A DNA stretch of 64,000 bases from Gudongella oleilytica (GCF_004101785.1 NZ_CP035130.1:62001-126000); one strand, 5' to 3'. Counted from the stretch's first letter, positions 9,565 to 18,088 are shown. The notes: a model not told the origin generated them from the letters alone. Translations and numbers: made by a program.

Positions 9565-9578
9565 AAGCAGCGGGGACA

Positions 9579-11352
9579 AAGCAGCGGGGACGGTTCGAGA
9601 CCAGTGAAAAACTAAGGTTTTTTAGCGACATTTTTTAGCTGAAACCTAAAAATCATATCTTGGACCCCAAAATAACCAAAATTGGATATTTGTAAAATAT
9701 AGAGAGGATGCTATTGCAGCTATCCTCTTTATATTTACCGCTATCGCAGCCAATTTCGACTGGATCGAGACACTTAAAAGACCATACCCTCTTGCTCGGG
9801 ACAGTCCGTGAAATCTTTTCAACTCTGCATTTTTACCCTCTATTGATGCTCTCTTTTTATACTTTTCTCTAAACTCTTCCGTCTTTTGATATTGAGAGAT
9901 CTCATAGAACTGCATTGTATTTAAACCAACTTGTAAGACTCTCCTTTTATCGCTACCTGAACACTCATCATGCATTGGGCATTTTTCGCACTGTGCTATA
10001 TCAAAATAGTATTTGTAACCTGCCCTGAGTTTTCCTTGGCTCGTACCTGTGAAGTATTTTCTTTCTATGCTTGTATTCCCCTGCATGCACTGCCACTCAT
10101 CTGAATCTTTGTTGTATGTAAATTTTGTTTCATCAAGTCTGTATACCACTGCACTAACCGGTATGTAGGCTCTTGCTTGTACAGACTCTATGTCATCCAG
10201 TATGAATTTTCTAAAGTATGCCTTATCTCCATATACTTCCCTAATATTTACTCCAGCTTTCTTTGTGCTGTCCAGGAGTTCTTTCGCGTAACTTCCGTCT
10301 ATGTATGCTCCATTTGCTGTTCTTACTGAGGTTATTATCCTTTCTTCTGTTGTCATCACAAATTCTGACTTGTAGCCATAAAAATCCTGGGTCTTACTTT
10401 TTCTACCAACTCTTGCATCTTCATCTATCAGTGATCGTGTACCCTTTTGATTTATGAATTTCGGGTCGCTTAAGATGTCTTTGGCTCTATTGATCGCTTT
10501 ATTCGTGTTTGCATTATCCGGGGTTATACAGCTGCCTACTTTCTCTATTACTGTTTCTAGATAGTCTTTCATGACAGACTTGGCTTCTTTATGATCCTTG
10601 ATTTCCTTGTATTCAGGAACTTGTGGCAAGTCTTTTAGTTCTTCTTTTGTATCTTCTTCATAGCTTTTGATTATTTCCTGCGCAAGATGTTTCATCAATC
10701 GCTCAGGTGTTTTTTTGATTGTATTTGCTTCTATGTGTGTAGCATCTATACTTACGCTTGATGAGCTTATGATACCTCTTTCTACGCATTGTTTCACAAT
10801 CTCAGTTATGATTTCATCAAGAGTGGATTCTCTTAATCTATGGGTCCTGAATTTGGATAAGAGGCTTTTGTCAGGAAGACTTTCCTCTGGATTGACTCCT
10901 AGGAAGTAAAGATATGCTAAATTAAGCTCTGCTTCTTCGATGACTCTCTCGTCTGAAAGATTGTATAGGTGTTGTAAAAACAGCAATTTACACATCAATT
11001 CAGGTTCTTTAGCGGGTCTTCCGAACTCCTTGCAGTAGCTGCTTGAAAGGAGACGATTAATGAAGCTAAAGTCTACGACAGAATCTATCTTCTTTAGGAT
11101 ATGATTCTCGGGTATTTTATTGTATAATGATGAGTGGAACGACAATTGCTTAGGCTTTGTTCGTAACATAGAAATATCCTCCTTTTGGTAATGTTGGTTC
11201 GCTACTTACATTATACCATAAACGGGGGATATTTTTATGTGAAATCGAGTAATTACAATGGTTTTAAGGTTCTGATCGCATAACTCTATTCTATTTTGAG
11301 TGGGACTAGTTCAGGACTTTTTCACTGGTCTCGGACGGTTCCTGGTGCTTTT
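9579..11352 (-). mobile_element. IS1182-type insertion sequence, copy 2
   Basis: The core is 9597-11332, with the same 15-base perfect terminal inverted repeats as copy 1 and the same direct repeat GGACGGTTC at 9588-9596 and 11333-11341. The left flank holds a tandem duplicate of the hairpin arm (AAGCAGCGGGGAC at 9565-9577 and again at 9579-9591). The right end sits only about 110 bases upstream of lipoprotein B, at the point where homology to the upstream region of lipoprotein A begins. Confidence 0.85.
9646..11169 (-). CDS. IS1182-family transposase, copy 2
   Basis: This 507-residue intact transposase is identical to copy 1 apart from Leu at the GTSQGK-L-RAG position; the other two base changes are silent. 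Domain content and start are as for copy 1. The near identity of the copies makes them substrates for homologous recombination, which would delete the MFS and ZIP genes between them. Confidence 0.93.
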   Translation of the reverse strand: MLRTKPKQLSFHSSLYNKIPENHILKKIDSVVDFSFINRLLSSSYCKEFGRPAKEPELMCKLLFLQHLYNLSDERVIEEAELNLAYLYFLGVNPEESLPDKSLLSKFRTHRLRESTLDEIITEIVKQCVERGIISSSSVSIDATHIEANTIKKTPERLMKHLAQEIIKSYEEDTKEELKDLPQVPEYKEIKDHKEAKSVMKDYLETVIEKVGSCITPDNANTNKAINRAKDILSDPKFINQKGTRSLIDEDARVGRKSKTQDFYGYKSEFVMTTEERIITSVRTANGAYIDGSYAKELLDSTKKAGVNIREVYGDKAYFRKFILDDIESVQARAYIPVSAVVYRLDETKFTYNKDSDEWQCMQGNTSIERKYFTGTSQGKLRAGYKYYFDIAQCEKCPMHDECSGSDKRRVLQVGLNTMQFYEISQYQKTEEFREKYKKRASIEGKNAELKRFHGLSRARGYGLLSVSIQSKLAAIAVNIKRIAAIASSLYFTNIQFWLFWGPRYDF

Positions 11353-11408
11353 ATTTTTTGTCATCATCGTGCCAAAGATAAAAAATATATGTAAATGGGT
11401 TGATCATT

Positions 11409-11438
11409 TTGATAAAATCGTTCCAAGAGGTCTAAACA
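11409..11438 (+). promoter_or_regulatory. Probable promoter of lipoprotein B
   Basis: TTGATA at 11409-11414 and TAAACA at 11433-11438 have 18-base spacing. They lie in a stretch resembling the promoter region of lipoprotein A (shared TGCCAAA-A-TAAAAAATAT and TTTTGATAA blocks). IS copy 2 ends about 57 bases upstream, so the promoter survived the insertion. Confidence 0.45.
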
Positions 11439-11465
11439 TAAACAAATTCAGGGAGGATCCAGTCT

Positions 11466-13091
11466 ATGAGAAACAGAATAATTTCACTAATACTTGCCTT
11501 TGCAATTGTTCTTAGCCTAAGTGCATGCGGATCACAAGAGACAGCTGATGTCAGCAAAGAGCTTGAGCCAGTAACGGTAGAAAGAGATCCTGAGCCGGAA
11601 TCTCTCCAGGCAGCCAGTAAAGCCACAGCAATAGCCCTAAAGCAGTACATACATGCTAGGCTTGCCACCGAGGTCTATATGTCAGTAGATCCTTCCACAA
11701 TGACCATGGAGGAGCTGGCACAGATGGCTGACGATGCGCTTCTTGCGTGGGAGAGTGCAGAAGCCCTATCAGAATCTGCTGAGGATATTACGAATAGGGC
11801 CGTAAAGGTTCTTGAAATGGCAAGTAAAGAAGGAATTTCTGATGAGCTTAAAGCAAACTCAATACTCAACAGGATTATCAGGCTATCAAAGAGTTCCGGA
11901 TCAATAGCATATGCAGCAGGTACTGCGAGAAAGCTTGACCCGCAAACCTGGGCGGAAAATCTGACCAAGCAATACGATGCGCTAAGAGGCGGCCAAAGGT
12001 ACCAGCAGCTGGCAAACCAGCTGGGTACGGATGCAAGAACTGCCTATGAGCAAATGGCACTGGCTCAAAAGATAATCCGCGATTCAGCTGCACTTGAGGA
12101 AGCCGAGGCCGATGTCAATGCCTGGACAGAGAGCATAAACTATCTTCAGGGAGTTAAGACAGCCAGCAAGGTGGGAGTGTTTGTCGTAGGAACAATAGTC
12201 ACCGGAGGAGGAACGATAGGTGCCCTAGGCAGCAGCAGTATGACTCTTGGAACTGCGACAGGTGTAGTCGTAAGCGGGGCTGACTGCATAGTAGATATTG
12301 GTGCAACCGGAAGCAGCATCATATTAGGTGAGAACAACCAGGTGACAATAGGCTTCAATGAGCTTAAGGATAAGTTAGCTCCGGTTTCAGCGGTGGTTGG
12401 ACTAGCGGGCTTTAATGCAGCAGAAACAGGAGAGCAGTTGACATATATTGGAGATTCGTTGGTAGACTGGTTCTATGAAGGCAAATTCATGGGTGTAAAG
12501 GTTGATAATGGAGATGTCACAGCCAGGATCCTTGACAGTGCAGGCAAGGAGGCCTTGAAATCAGCACTTGAAGCAATAGGGTATGTATTCCCTGAAGAAA
12601 CCAAGACGATCCAGGATCTTGTGAAAGAGTATAAGGACTCCGTTGACATTGGCAGTGTATGGGAAGAAATGGAGATCCTGATTTCAGAAATGGGTAAAAT
12701 CGAGAGCAACGAAGGAATATCAGATGCGATTTCCGTTGGACCTGATATTACTGAGACTCCATCCACAGAAGCCCCTATTTCAGAGATCAATATATTCGGA
12801 AAATACAACAGGGTCAGCAAGGTAGATACGATGGAGGAGCCTGAAGTGGGAATAATAGAGCTACAGGATCTGGGTGACGGAAACATTGTATGGATAGACG
12901 ATGATGGAGAAAGAACGGTATTGTCATATGATAAAGCATCCAATAGCATCCACATGGACCAGGATGGACTTGTTTTCGACCTTAAATTCTCATCATCCGG
13001 GGGGCAGATAACTGGATTTGGTACTATGACAGGACTGTTTTGGGGTGAAGATATTGAGGCCACTATAAGCCTGACGAAAATTTCTGACTAA
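11466..13091 (+). CDS. Lipoprotein, paralogue B of a pair
   Basis: This 541-residue paralogue of the protein at 1072-2718 has signal peptide ISLILAFAIVLSLSAC with Cys20 as the lipid anchor. It shares the EPEPES linker, the ATAIALKQYIHARLATE helix, the Gly-rich segment KVGVFVVGTIVTGGGTIGAL, and the block KLAPVSAVVGLAGFNAAETGEQL. The C-terminal beta domain starts FGKYNRV and ends ATISLTKISD. The middle linker (about residues 390-440) differs most from paralogue A. ATG 11466 follows GGGAGGATCCAGTCT. Function is unknown. The pair probably arose as a tandem duplication later split by inserted DNA. Confidence 0.82.
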   Translation: MRNRIISLILAFAIVLSLSACGSQETADVSKELEPVTVERDPEPESLQAASKATAIALKQYIHARLATEVYMSVDPSTMTMEELAQMADDALLAWESAEALSESAEDITNRAVKVLEMASKEGISDELKANSILNRIIRLSKSSGSIAYAAGTARKLDPQTWAENLTKQYDALRGGQRYQQLANQLGTDARTAYEQMALAQKIIRDSAALEEAEADVNAWTESINYLQGVKTASKVGVFVVGTIVTGGGTIGALGSSSMTLGTATGVVVSGADCIVDIGATGSSIILGENNQVTIGFNELKDKLAPVSAVVGLAGFNAAETGEQLTYIGDSLVDWFYEGKFMGVKVDNGDVTARILDSAGKEALKSALEAIGYVFPEETKTIQDLVKEYKDSVDIGSVWEEMEILISEMGKIESNEGISDAISVGPDITETPSTEAPISEINIFGKYNRVSKVDTMEEPEVGIIELQDLGDGNIVWIDDDGERTVLSYDKASNSIHMDQDGLVFDLKFSSSGGQITGFGTMTGLFWGEDIEATISLTKISD

Positions 13092-13108
13092 CTCCTATAG
13101 ACCAAAAT

Positions 13109-13160
13109 AACTAAGTAAAAAGCAGACCAGAATTCTACGGGTCTGCTCTTTTACTTAGTT
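13109..13160. terminator. Bidirectional terminator
   Basis: AACTAAGTAAAAAGCAGACC pairs with GGTCTGCTCTTTTACTTAGTT, with A- and T-runs on both sides. It serves the convergent lipoprotein B and the minus-strand operon. It overlaps the stop codon of the small gene at 13155-13316. Confidence 0.85.
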
Positions 13161-13316
13161 CAGCAACACGCCAACCATAACACCTACTCCAGCACCTACG
13201 TATAGCCATAGTGTGATATTGTTTGTTAATGCACCTATGACAATACCAAGACCAGTGAATAAACTGATCAGCAATCCTAAATTTAAGATATTGCTATATT
13301 TCTTTTCCGGCTTCAT
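13155..13316 (-). CDS. Small two-helix membrane protein (53 aa)
   Basis: This short gene reads MKPEKKYSNILNLGLLISLF at its start and ends MVGVLLN. It has two hydrophobic segments separated by a short NN turn. The start ATG lies seven bases after AGAGGAG and overlaps the 3' end of the serine hydrolase gene by 23 bases, so translation is probably coupled. The family is not recognised. Its place as the last gene of a seven-gene ABC-transporter operon suggests an accessory or immunity-like peptide, which is inference. The downstream hairpin overlaps its stop codon. Confidence 0.65.
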   Translation of the reverse strand: MKPEKKYSNILNLGLLISLFTGLGIVIGALTNNITLWLYVGAGVGVMVGVLLN

Positions 13317-14808
13317 CAAACCACTCCTCTTTGGATTTCTTTATAATGCCTCTACATGTTATGATAGCTCTCATTATGGTAATTATTGCAAATGTGAACA
13401 ATGCTATCCCCAGTTGGACAGCGGCAGTGGGGAATAGAGTCGTAATAAATAGATACCTTTGCTTATAACACCAAAAGAGGAAGATAATAAGAACCACGGG
13501 AAATAGTATGAAAAATAAGCACTTCATTCCATTCAGATCCCTGCGAGCCAACGTGGTTAACTTGAAAATTCCAATAGTTTTTTCCCCTTGGAACAGTATC
13601 GCTGCCCACACTAACCCTACAAGAGCAATCATCAACTGCTCTCCCCATATGATCCTGGTCATCCCAATAGGGTCGAAATCCCTCCAGACTGCCCAATCTC
13701 TCAGTAAATGTGAAATAAATGGCCAACTCCGTTGACTGTTTGTGAGAATTATGATCCCATCACCACTTTCAGGTACAAAATGCATATGAGTCATTATACC
13801 CGTACCCTGTCCCCCATGTGACAAAGCTATTTTGCCGTTTGACAGCTCCTCCACATAATGTCCCAGGGCATAGGAGTCGAATACGAGGCTATAGATCCCT
13901 ATGTCACTTACTTGGGGGTAGTGAATGGCAGCGATGCTATCCTCACTTAATACCAGATCGTCTCTTGATCCCAAATTCATACTCTCAATCATGAACCTTG
14001 CCAGATCCCTGCTGGTAGAAAGAAGACCTCCTGATGCCTTTTCAGGATAAACATAAGCCGGTACCGGTTTACCCTTCAAGGTATAGCCGGTAGGGACATA
14101 TGGTATCATTGATTCCTTTAGGTCAAATGTGGAATTGGTCATACCAAGGGGAATAAGTATCTCGCTTTCCATATACTCCGTGAAGCTGCGCCCTGTGACC
14201 TCTTCAATCAAGAGCTCCAAAAGATTATATCCAGTATTTGAATAAGAGAAGCTGCTTCCCGGCTTATTAATAAACGAAACCTCATCACGAAGCTTTTCCT
14301 GCAATGATGGCATCCGCGAGCCTGGTGAGTAAACAGTAAATACATCTCCCAGCTGAAGTCCCGAGGTATGGGTTAGGAGCTGCCTTACAGTTACTGATTT
14401 CAGGTAATTACCTCCATCTTTAAATCCGGAGATGTCTATGTAGCATGAAATTGCTGAGTCCAAATCCACTCTGCCATTCTCAACCAGCTTCATTACGCCC
14501 CAGACAGTAACTGACTTGGATATTGACTGTACTCTAAAGGGATCGCGGGATGTCAGCATGATCCCTTTCTCCCTGTCAGAGTATCCGTATGATCTGTAAA
14601 AGAACAAATCTCCATCCTTAACTATTGCCAGGCTGCACCCGGGGATATCATATCTATTCATCAGCCTTGGAACAAATTCATCTAAATGCCTTAAAAAGAC
14701 TTCGTCTGAAGCATGGGAAGATATATCAACCGGAATATAATTTATACCAATCATTACCAGACATATAAGTATTGTCAAAAAGGCTTTGTATAGTCGATTC
14801 CGCTTCAT
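13294..14808 (-). CDS. Membrane-anchored serine hydrolase, beta-lactamase fold
   Basis: This 504-residue protein has an N-terminal signal anchor (FLTILICLVMIGINYI), then a class C beta-lactamase/PBP-type domain at about 40-370. Visible motifs are SxxK (SISK near residue 95), YSNTGYN (Tyr-x-Asn near residue 190) and a HGGQGTG triad near residue 335. Three further hydrophobic segments end the protein. Such proteins are D-aminopeptidases, esterases or peptidoglycan-modifying enzymes acting outside the membrane. It overlaps the upstream gene by four bases (ATGA) and is part of the ABC operon, so it may modify or degrade an extracellular peptide or wall target. The substrate is unknown. Confidence 0.85.
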   Translation of the reverse strand: MKRNRLYKAFLTILICLVMIGINYIPVDISSHASDEVFLRHLDEFVPRLMNRYDIPGCSLAIVKDGDLFFYRSYGYSDREKGIMLTSRDPFRVQSISKSVTVWGVMKLVENGRVDLDSAISCYIDISGFKDGGNYLKSVTVRQLLTHTSGLQLGDVFTVYSPGSRMPSLQEKLRDEVSFINKPGSSFSYSNTGYNLLELLIEEVTGRSFTEYMESEILIPLGMTNSTFDLKESMIPYVPTGYTLKGKPVPAYVYPEKASGGLLSTSRDLARFMIESMNLGSRDDLVLSEDSIAAIHYPQVSDIGIYSLVFDSYALGHYVEELSNGKIALSHGGQGTGIMTHMHFVPESGDGIIILTNSQRSWPFISHLLRDWAVWRDFDPIGMTRIIWGEQLMIALVGLVWAAILFQGEKTIGIFKLTTLARRDLNGMKCLFFILFPVVLIIFLFWCYKQRYLFITTLFPTAAVQLGIALFTFAIITIMRAIITCRGIIKKSKEEWFDEAGKEI

Positions 14809-15230
14809 TTTGACCTCATGATATCCTGAACCTTCTCAACAATGATCCAGTCGTCCATGTTTTTCTCTCTGACATATGAGAAAGGTTCAACCGGAACCAC
14901 ATTCTCTATCTCAACCAGACATAGAAATCTCTTGCCGATCCATCTCTTTCTTTGATCGGGTGTAAGCTTCAGTCGATACATATTCTCATCTATGATCCTT
15001 TCAGATTCATCTCTCGTAAGTTTTTCTGAGTGATATACAAAGTTGACGGTTCCCTTAGCAAGTATTTTCCCACTGCTGTCATTATTTATCAGGTACACTA
15101 TATCTCCAATCGCCACTCTTCCATGCGGCAGCTTTCTACCGGCAGCCCCTCTAATTAACATGGACTTGTTCCCGCTTACCAGGTTGTCAAGCTCATTTGC
15201 CTTAGATTCACAGTATGCTATGTGTTCCAT
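14805..15230 (-). CDS. Small soluble protein, PUA/ASCH-like
   Basis: This 141-residue protein has a central segment GRVAIGDIVYLINNDSSGKILAKG. That pattern (GD-x-V-hydrophobic, then K-x-x-G) recalls the beta-barrel of EVE/ASCH/PUA-like domains that bind modified nucleic-acid bases. This is by eye only. The C-terminus contains RWIGKRFLCLVEIENVVPVE and DDWIIVEKVQ. No membrane segment is present. It lies between the ABC permease (nine-base gap) and the serine hydrolase (four-base overlap), so it is co-translated with them. A role in signalling or RNA binding is possible but unproven. Confidence 0.7.
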   Translation of the reverse strand: MEHIAYCESKANELDNLVSGNKSMLIRGAAGRKLPHGRVAIGDIVYLINNDSSGKILAKGTVNFVYHSEKLTRDESERIIDENMYRLKLTPDQRKRWIGKRFLCLVEIENVVPVEPFSYVREKNMDDWIIVEKVQDIMRSK

Positions 15231-15239
15231 AATTCCTCC

Positions 15240-16016
15240 CTATTGAGCCTTGCGCTCGTTCCATTCAAGTCTATTTAGCCTTTTTAGAGTTACAACGAAC
15301 ATAATTATCGATAAAATAGCTGTTACAGATAAAGTTGTGAATACAGATATATCTGATAAAGGATTTAATCTCTGGGCTTGAAGCAGCAGCCCTGAAGGCA
15401 GCCACTTATGAATACTCAGCAGCTCTCCAATGAAATGCATTCCGAATGCTGTAAGCAGGGTCAAAAAACCTGTTGCAACAGGCTTTTTTATGATACTCCC
15501 CCACATTACAACACACAGGACGAGGAAAACCATATATATTCCCTGCAAGAATCCTGCAATAAGCACTGATGAGGCACCAATTTCAAAGGAATACAGGTAG
15601 CCTGAATACAAGTAGTTTGCAATAGCTGCCAATAAGGATATACTAAAGACCCCCAAACCAAATACTACTACCTTACTTCCAAGAATGCAGGTGTATTTTC
15701 TCCCGGAGCATAGCGGAATTATAAGAGTACCATCCCTGATCTCCTGTGCAAGCAAGCCGCATAGTGAAAACGAGACGATTATAGTCCCTATCTCGAACAT
15801 ATCCTTTAAGTATATTTGGATACACCCTATTTGAGTTATCTCCAACAGACCTGACAGATCCTGTGTAGAAGCACCCCGGCTTAGAAGCACCTGCGGCAGA
15901 ACGACCTTCAGTATAAATGGGGTCAATAGGGAAAAGAACATAAAGCCTCCCATAATGGCCAAAAGCTTGCCGCTTCTAAATCCATACATAGCTTCCTTTT
16001 TCAAATCATAGATCAT
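15240..16016 (-). CDS. ABC-2 type permease
   Basis: This 258-residue membrane protein has six hydrophobic helices and a cytoplasmic segment EIRDGTLIIPLCSGRKYTCILGSK. That segment matches the conserved EIRxGTL...LSRxxxLxxK block of ABC-2 transporter subunits (drug, bacteriocin or lantibiotic-immunity type). It overlaps the ATPase gene by four bases. Together the two form an export-type ABC transporter. The close ATPase, permease and small PLDc_N gene resembles the Bacillus yxlEFG arrangement. Confidence 0.85.
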   Translation of the reverse strand: MIYDLKKEAMYGFRSGKLLAIMGGFMFFSLLTPFILKVVLPQVLLSRGASTQDLSGLLEITQIGCIQIYLKDMFEIGTIIVSFSLCGLLAQEIRDGTLIIPLCSGRKYTCILGSKVVVFGLGVFSISLLAAIANYLYSGYLYSFEIGASSVLIAGFLQGIYMVFLVLCVVMWGSIIKKPVATGFLTLLTAFGMHFIGELLSIHKWLPSGLLLQAQRLNPLSDISVFTTLSVTAILSIIMFVVTLKRLNRLEWNERKAQ

Positions 16017-16915
16017 ATTACCCTAGCCTCCCTTAGGAAGAGATCCTCCAAATCACGTCTTTTCAATTGAAAATACTCTACAGAGATATTGTGTGCTGAA
16101 AGGAAGCTCATAATATCTATAGAAGACCTGTCAGAACCCTCCACCAAAACCTTTAAACAACTTTCGTCAATATCTACACTGTCCACTCCCTCCATTTTTT
16201 TCAGCTCCTCCAGTAAAGGGGATTCTATCGGAACCGAGAACCCAATTTCAAAAACTGGCTTTATTGAGCTTCTTTGGATATCCTCCAGCGGCTTTTCCAG
16301 AATCATTTCACCGTTTCGGATCATGCCGACCGTATCGCATATCCTCTCCACATCACTTAATATATGAGAGGAGAAGATAATGGTTTTGCCAAGCTGCTTC
16401 ATTTCAGAAATTAATCTTAGGACATCACTTCGACCCTCGGGGTCGAGAGCTGATGACGGTTCATCGAGGATAAGCAAATCGGGGTCTCTTACCATCGCGG
16501 AAGCTATTCCAAGCCTTTGCTTCATTCCCCTCGAGTAACCGCCGATCCTTCTGTCCCCAATACCGGACAGACCCACCCAATCAAGGATCTCTTCGATCCT
16601 CGGTTTTCTGATACCGCCGCCAAAGTATTCGAGAGCTTCTGCTGCGGACATCCAGGGGTAGAACCTTGGTTCCTCCGGCAGGTAGCCTATCCTAAGGTCA
16701 CCAGGGTGTTTTACATCTCTAACATTCATTCCGTTGACGACACATTCGCCGTCATCAGGGTTAGACAGACCTGCCAGTATACCCATTGCTGTAGACTTTC
16801 CAGCGCCGTTATGGCCAATAAAACCATAAATCTCGCCCTTATTCACATACATATTCACATTATTTAGTGCCAGGACATCCCCATATTTTTTAGTCAAGCC
16901 TCTTACAGATATCAT
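16013..16915 (-). CDS. ABC transporter ATP-binding protein
   Basis: This 300-residue ATPase has Walker A GHNGAGKST near residue 34, a Q-loop region EEPRFYPWMSA, signature YSRGMKQRLG near residue 134, and Walker B LLILDEPSSALDPEG near residue 155. The H-loop is SSHILSDVE. The last 80 residues form a C-terminal extension typical of the drug/bacteriocin exporter subgroup. It energises the permease encoded next. It overlaps the neighbouring genes by four bases on each side. Confidence 0.93.
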   Translation of the reverse strand: MISVRGLTKKYGDVLALNNVNMYVNKGEIYGFIGHNGAGKSTAMGILAGLSNPDDGECVVNGMNVRDVKHPGDLRIGYLPEEPRFYPWMSAAEALEYFGGGIRKPRIEEILDWVGLSGIGDRRIGGYSRGMKQRLGIASAMVRDPDLLILDEPSSALDPEGRSDVLRLISEMKQLGKTIIFSSHILSDVERICDTVGMIRNGEMILEKPLEDIQRSSIKPVFEIGFSVPIESPLLEELKKMEGVDSVDIDESCLKVLVEGSDRSSIDIMSFLSAHNISVEYFQLKRRDLEDLFLREARVI

Positions 16916-17124
16916 CTAAACTCCCTCTTTCTCCCAACAATCATGAAAGTTATTGGTCCAATAAGATTTATAAATATGCATATCAGTGACCAGGCAAGCT
17001 TGTTCAGGTTTTGCACTCCTTCACTGTGGATCTTGACTAAGCAGTAAATCGCCAACCCAAGCTGCAATAGTAGAAGAGGCAGCAGCATAATAAGGATATC
17101 TGTGGTAAGGACAAAATCATTCAT
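16912..17124 (-). CDS. PLDc_N-domain small membrane protein (YxlE-like)
   Basis: This 70-residue protein has two membrane helices. Its second half, KLAWSLICIFINLIGPITF followed by MIVGRKRE, is the hallmark of the PLDc_N family (the N-terminal membrane piece of cardiolipin synthases). Stand-alone versions such as Bacillus YxlE occur beside ABC exporters and modulate the linked regulator. The gene overlaps the previous small gene by eight bases and the ATPase gene by four. The family assignment is fairly firm; the regulatory role is inferred from context. Confidence 0.8.
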   Translation of the reverse strand: MNDFVLTTDILIMLLPLLLLQLGLAIYCLVKIHSEGVQNLNKLAWSLICIFINLIGPITFMIVGRKREFR

Positions 17125-17287
17125 TATCGATCACCTCATTTCCGATTGCATTAATCGACTTGACCTCCTCATGTTTCTCACCGGATCCATTTATTATCCG
17201 CTCATCGTTTTTGTAGGAGCTGTATGCACATCCAATAATCAGGAAGGGCAAAGCCAGCAAAACGATCAGTAAATATAATGTCCTCAT
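17117..17287 (-). CDS. Small lipoprotein-like peptide (56 aa)
   Basis: This short gene encodes MRTLYLLIVLLALPFLIIGC, then a charged tail (YSSYKNDERIINGSGEKHEE) ending VIDNE. The hydrophobic run ending in Gly-Cys suggests a lipobox (LIIGC) or a single membrane anchor. ATG 17287 follows GGAGGTG by five bases, a strong binding site, and the stop overlaps the next gene by eight bases. It heads the seven-gene operon and may correspond in position to the YxlD-type small protein. Function is unknown. Confidence 0.65.
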   Translation of the reverse strand: MRTLYLLIVLLALPFLIIGCAYSSYKNDERIINGSGEKHEEVKSINAIGNEVIDNE

Positions 17288-17387
17288 AACACACCTCCAT
17301 TTGGTTTATTTGACTACAAACAGATGGTAGCAATTTAATAGGTAATATGATAAGTGACTCCAGTAATATTTTCAGTCACAATAAAAA

Positions 17388-17411
17388 AGAGGGGTCAAAA
17401 ACCACCCTCTT
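17388..17411 (-). terminator. Terminator of the two-component operon
   Basis: Read on the minus strand, AAGAGGG pairs with CCCTCTT and a run of T's follows. It ends the histidine kinase/response regulator transcript before the ABC operon begins. Confidence 0.7.
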
Positions 17412-17429
17412 AGAAAGAATAATCATATT

Positions 17430-18065
17430 CTATAGCCCAAGCTTCTTAAAAAACAGAACTGCATTTGCTCTGTCACTTGCTCCAATCTTGCTATAAATCT
17501 GTGTGATATAATTTTTCACCGTTCCTACAGTCAAATACAGTGTGTCGGCGATTTCCTTATTGCTGCGACCTTCAACAAGCAGACCTATGATATCCTGTTC
17601 CCTTTGGGAAAAATCGCTAAGTTCAACCTGTTCCGTCTTGTTTTGCGCCAGGTGGGATGTGATTTTCGAAGCAATTTTTCCCGGAAGGATTATATTCCCC
17701 GCAAAGCCGTCACGGATTGCCTCCACAAGTTTTTTACTGCCGATATCCTTTGGAAGATAGCCTGAGGCTCCGTAAGTCATTGCGTTTATTATGTAGTCAT
17801 CATCCTCAAATGTCGTCAATATTATAACCCTCGTTTCCGGCTGATCCCTCTTGATGAGTCTGGTAGCTTCGACCCCATCCATAACCGGCATCCTAATATC
17901 CATAAGGACAATATCCGGCTTAAGCTTAATAGAAAGATCATAAGCCTCTCTGCCATTACCAGCCTGCCCGACCACATCCATGTCCGCATAAGATTTAAGG
18001 ATAGAGTACAGACCCTCTCGGATGATGGTCTGATCGTCTGCCAACACAATTCTAATCATAGTCAT
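17430..18065 (-). CDS. LuxR/NarL-type response regulator
   Basis: This 211-residue protein has an N-terminal receiver: the acidic pair is in VLADDQ, the phosphorylated Asp is in DIVLMDIRMP near residue 55, and the Lys is in YLPKDIGSK. A C-terminal HTH_LUXR domain reads LSQ-type SQREQDIIGLL, SNKEIADTLYLTVGTVKNY. I start at ATG 18065 after AAGGGGG; the longer frame from 18092 has no better site. It is paired with the kinase at 18089-19459. The probable target is the adjacent ABC operon, by analogy with LiaR-type systems. Confidence 0.9.
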   Translation of the reverse strand: MTMIRIVLADDQTIIREGLYSILKSYADMDVVGQAGNGREAYDLSIKLKPDIVLMDIRMPVMDGVEATRLIKRDQPETRVIILTTFEDDDYIINAMTYGASGYLPKDIGSKKLVEAIRDGFAGNIILPGKIASKITSHLAQNKTEQVELSDFSQREQDIIGLLVEGRSNKEIADTLYLTVGTVKNYITQIYSKIGASDRANAVLFFKKLGL

Positions 18066-18088
18066 TATGCATCCCCCTTTAAGAAAAA

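Noticed and set aside
9579-11352. Second IS copy as an assembly duplication
   Set aside because: The flanks differ from those of copy 1, and there are three base substitutions and one indel between the copies, so it is a real second insertion.
12473-13063. 196-codon minus-strand frame opposite lipoprotein B
   Set aside because: It lies wholly antisense to a well-supported lipoprotein gene, has low-complexity composition, and lacks a ribosome binding site.
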